A DNA stretch of 64,000 nt from Tyto alba (taxonomy: Eukaryota; Chordata; Aves; Strigiformes; Tytonidae), in NCBI RefSeq assembly GCF_018691265.1, contig NW_024881313.1:37813518-37877517 (forward strand). The letters run 5' to 3'. The notes beneath the pieces were generated by a model. The model saw only the letters and a program-made list of their open reading frames with translations. It was not told the DNA's origin and made no database searches. Position numbers and translations under genes: made by a program. How positions within the stretch are numbered: position 1 is the first letter of the stretch; each line of letters opens with the position of its first letter. Of this stretch, positions 61,628 through 64,000 are shown in pieces.

Positions 61628-64000
61628 GGACTCTTGTCGATAATTTGTGACATTGGATTAAATAATTAAAAGACATTTATATAGTTTTCTAATGCAACAA
61701 AAATTCATATTCATTTCAACATTTTTCAAATTGCTAAATATCAGGGTTTAAACAGTTTTTTTGTCCTGGTCTCTAGTCAACAGAGACAGAGACTTCTTCA
61801 GGTGAGCCACAGTTAGATTAGATGTCTTTTCTCATTTAATCTCTGAGGGACCTTCTCTTTTTCTTCACAGACCAGGCAGTTTAGCCATCTGTCCTGGGCT
61901 GCAAAGATAGATGGAATGAATATCCCCAGCTGCCACACCACGGAAGGACTAAATTATTGTGTGGGAAAAATTAAAACATCATGAACTGCAGAGAGCATAA
62001 AAAGAGGATGGAATACAAACTGCAAATGCATGAACACCAGATAGGATTAAAGTAGCCAAACTGGAGCCACTTACAATTATTATGTTTAATGTAAGTTTGA
62101 TGTCTAGGTGCAGCTCCCAGTCAGTAAGACATCATCTCCCGTACAGTAGACACTTATACTAGAAGAGGGTAAAATTCTTGGTTTCATCAGCTCCAGAAAA
62201 GCTCAAGGATCGGTAGTCAGGCTTGAACAATTTACCCCAAATAGCCCATGACAGTAATGTGCTGGGAAGGCCTTGGTACAGTTTTGATCCTTGCTTTCTC
62301 TCCCGCTCTCACACACTACCCATACATATTTCAGATGTAGGCAGTAGGATCAAACTGGGCAGATATGGAAGGAAGCTACAGGGATGCAAACTGTGCCATT
62401 GCAGCTCCCCACAGGTATGCAGAAAGGGCACAGGTTCGTTTAAGATTCTTGCATAGAACAGTTGTTGGGAATATGGCAATAAAAGAACAATGAAATATAA
62501 ATTTATATGAGACTCAGGACTAATCATTAACACACTTTGCAGATTCTTGTCTGTTTCTCTGTAACAATTGTGCTTTGACAACAACACAAAGAAGTAATAA
62601 ATTATGCTAAAATTACTTAATAACATTCAGTAATTAATCAAACTAACAACATATTGTTTCAGGGCTCCACTGGGCTAATATTTAATCTCTATTAGCCTCA
62701 TTTCTCCTCCTTAAACTGGAAATTTAAGAGCTTCTTTCTATAGTATATTTGTTTCTCATTTCCATGAACGGTCAGTTCTTCAGGGAACAGGTATATGGCA
62801 CCTAACACTTGATATTTGATAAATAACTTGATATTTGATAAATTTTTCTAACTATAGTTGCAGTATATATAAAGAAGCAATACTAATGATGTGTTTGAAG
62901 AGGTGATAGCCCCTGCAAAACTGGATTGCATATTTTCCAGATGGGGTAGATTCATTTCATTTGCCTCATTGGTTTGTTAAGCCTTGTACCAGGAATGCAA
63001 ATAATAAGAATCTGATTTATGATTTATCAGAATGTACAGAAGTCTTTAACATACATGTTTAAGAAGACCCCTGACAGGAAATTTGCAGCTTAAATACATT
63101 CTGATTGCATAATTGCCCCAAACCCCAGAAAGCAGTGCTATCTGGTTGCACATCTTCTAGAATATTATGGCTACATCTGTCCTAGTAAATCAAGCAGGAC
63201 GAGGGCCTGTTTTCTGTTTTTTAGGCCAAGCATCATGAAGAAGCCTTTGCCTTTACCACCAAACTCCTTCAACAATCAAAGCAACAATGCCAAATGCAAA
63301 CTGCCTGTTGGGAATGACCCCTGTAGTGATGTAACTTCTGAACCATAGCCAGGAGTTGTTTTGGGAAGTGCTGCTGGAGGCTGCTGACCCAGAAGGGCTG
63401 TTGCTCACACTAGGGACAATCTTAAAAGTTTACAAGTATGCCAATAAAGTTACAGTTCCTTGCAATATTCCTTGCCTCTGTTTAATTCACTAGTATGGAC
63501 ATAACTCCATGAGAAGGCTTTTCTTGTAATAAACAAAACTGTGTTACTCGATACGTAGAATAAGTATTACAGATCCCAGGTGTTTTGATCCATTAATATG
63601 TAATTCAGATAGTCCTTGCTTTTTTATCAGAAAAATCAAGAAAAAAAATAATGGCAAATGTTTTGCAGGCATGTGGTGGTTTACATACACAAATATTAAG
63701 CCATAGCAGCTGAAGACTTTGATGAAGAACAGACTTCTCAGTGGCACCAGCCTGATGCTAGATTTTATGCCAAACAAAGGCAAAACTGCAAAGCTTGCAC
63801 TTCACAAAGAACATATAACACATAAACATAGAGGCAGAAATTTAAATGAAAGAGTGAAATGGAGTATTCCTGTGCTGCTTGCCATATTTCAAATGGGCTC
63901 AGATTTCTCCTTAAAAATATAAACTCCACTTCAGTCCTAAGTGAGTGAATGTAGTCTGCTCTAGATCAAAGTGGATGATAGTGATAATATTTTCTGGCCT
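61628..64000. other. Non-coding spacer
   Basis: Unique AT-rich DNA with a 19-bp tandem duplication at 62807-62844. A 105-codon minus frame at 62309-62626 overlaps a 77-codon plus frame. Neither matches a known family. No gene or transposon is recognised up to the end of the window. Confidence 0.55.
62807..62844. repeat. 19-bp tandem duplication
   Basis: ACTTGATATTTGATAAATA at 62807-62825 is followed directly by ACTTGATATTTGATAAATT at 62826-62844, with one mismatch at the last base. A small, probably recent, duplication. Confidence 0.92.

Noticed and set aside
1..64000. CRISPR array, operon, integron or phage-like system
   Set aside because: No regularly spaced direct repeats, no dense coding and no ribosome-binding-site pattern. 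The avian CR1 and LTR content places the window in a bird genome.

Overview
This window looks like non-coding nuclear DNA from a bird. The main evidence is at least six fragments of CR1, the dominant avian LINE, several of which end in the typical avian CR1 3' tail (a GGTTGGACTTGATGATCTT-type block followed by TTCTATGATT-like octamers). There are also three solitary LTRs of the avian ERVL-like type (ends TGTCCTGGTT...ACAACA, AATAAA-class signal ATTAAA, 5-bp target duplications). These LTR families are, from general knowledge, common in Neoaves, so a neoavian bird is my inference; I cannot name the species. The DNA is AT-rich, full of A/T homopolymers, and has no operons or other prokaryotic features.

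No protein-coding gene, rRNA, tRNA, CRISPR array or cellular ncRNA can be supported. Open frames are all short (the longest is 143 codons and starts on TTG, not ATG). None matches a family I recognise, and several of the longer ones lie inside CR1 or LTR sequence. The window is best read as a gene desert or the inside of a very large intron.

Layout. 1-4.4 kb: unique AT-rich DNA with an A27 run. 4.4-4.9 kb: solo LTR on the minus strand with a perfect ACCAG duplication. 5.8 kb: an 88-bp CR1 tail. 6.9-9.3 kb: possibly two very old CR1 remnants. 11.5-16.2 kb: a CR1-rich block with three minus-strand pieces and one plus-strand piece, two of them internally deleted. 16.2-27.1 kb: mostly unique DNA with A-runs and an unexplained GC-rich segment at 19.7-20.2 kb. 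27.1-27.7 kb: a second, older LTR on the minus strand. 33.4-33.9 kb: a third LTR, same family as the first but on the plus strand, with a perfect TTTAG duplication. 37.5-38.0 kb: CR1, plus strand. 38-59 kb: about 21 kb with almost nothing recognisable. 59.3-60.5 kb: the longest CR1, which keeps a piece of the reverse transcriptase. 60.5-64 kb: unique DNA with a doublet of A-runs and a 19-bp tandem duplication.

The features do not work together as a system. They record independent retrotransposon insertions, LTR-LTR recombination events and later decay. I found no convincing undescribed biological system. The most checkable observations are the inverted pair of related solo LTRs 29 kb apart, the strand bias of long A-runs (15 A versus 4 T on the + strand), the unidentified GC-rich segment, and a scatter of shared TAGGTGTC-like motifs that may be remnants of an old repeat family.
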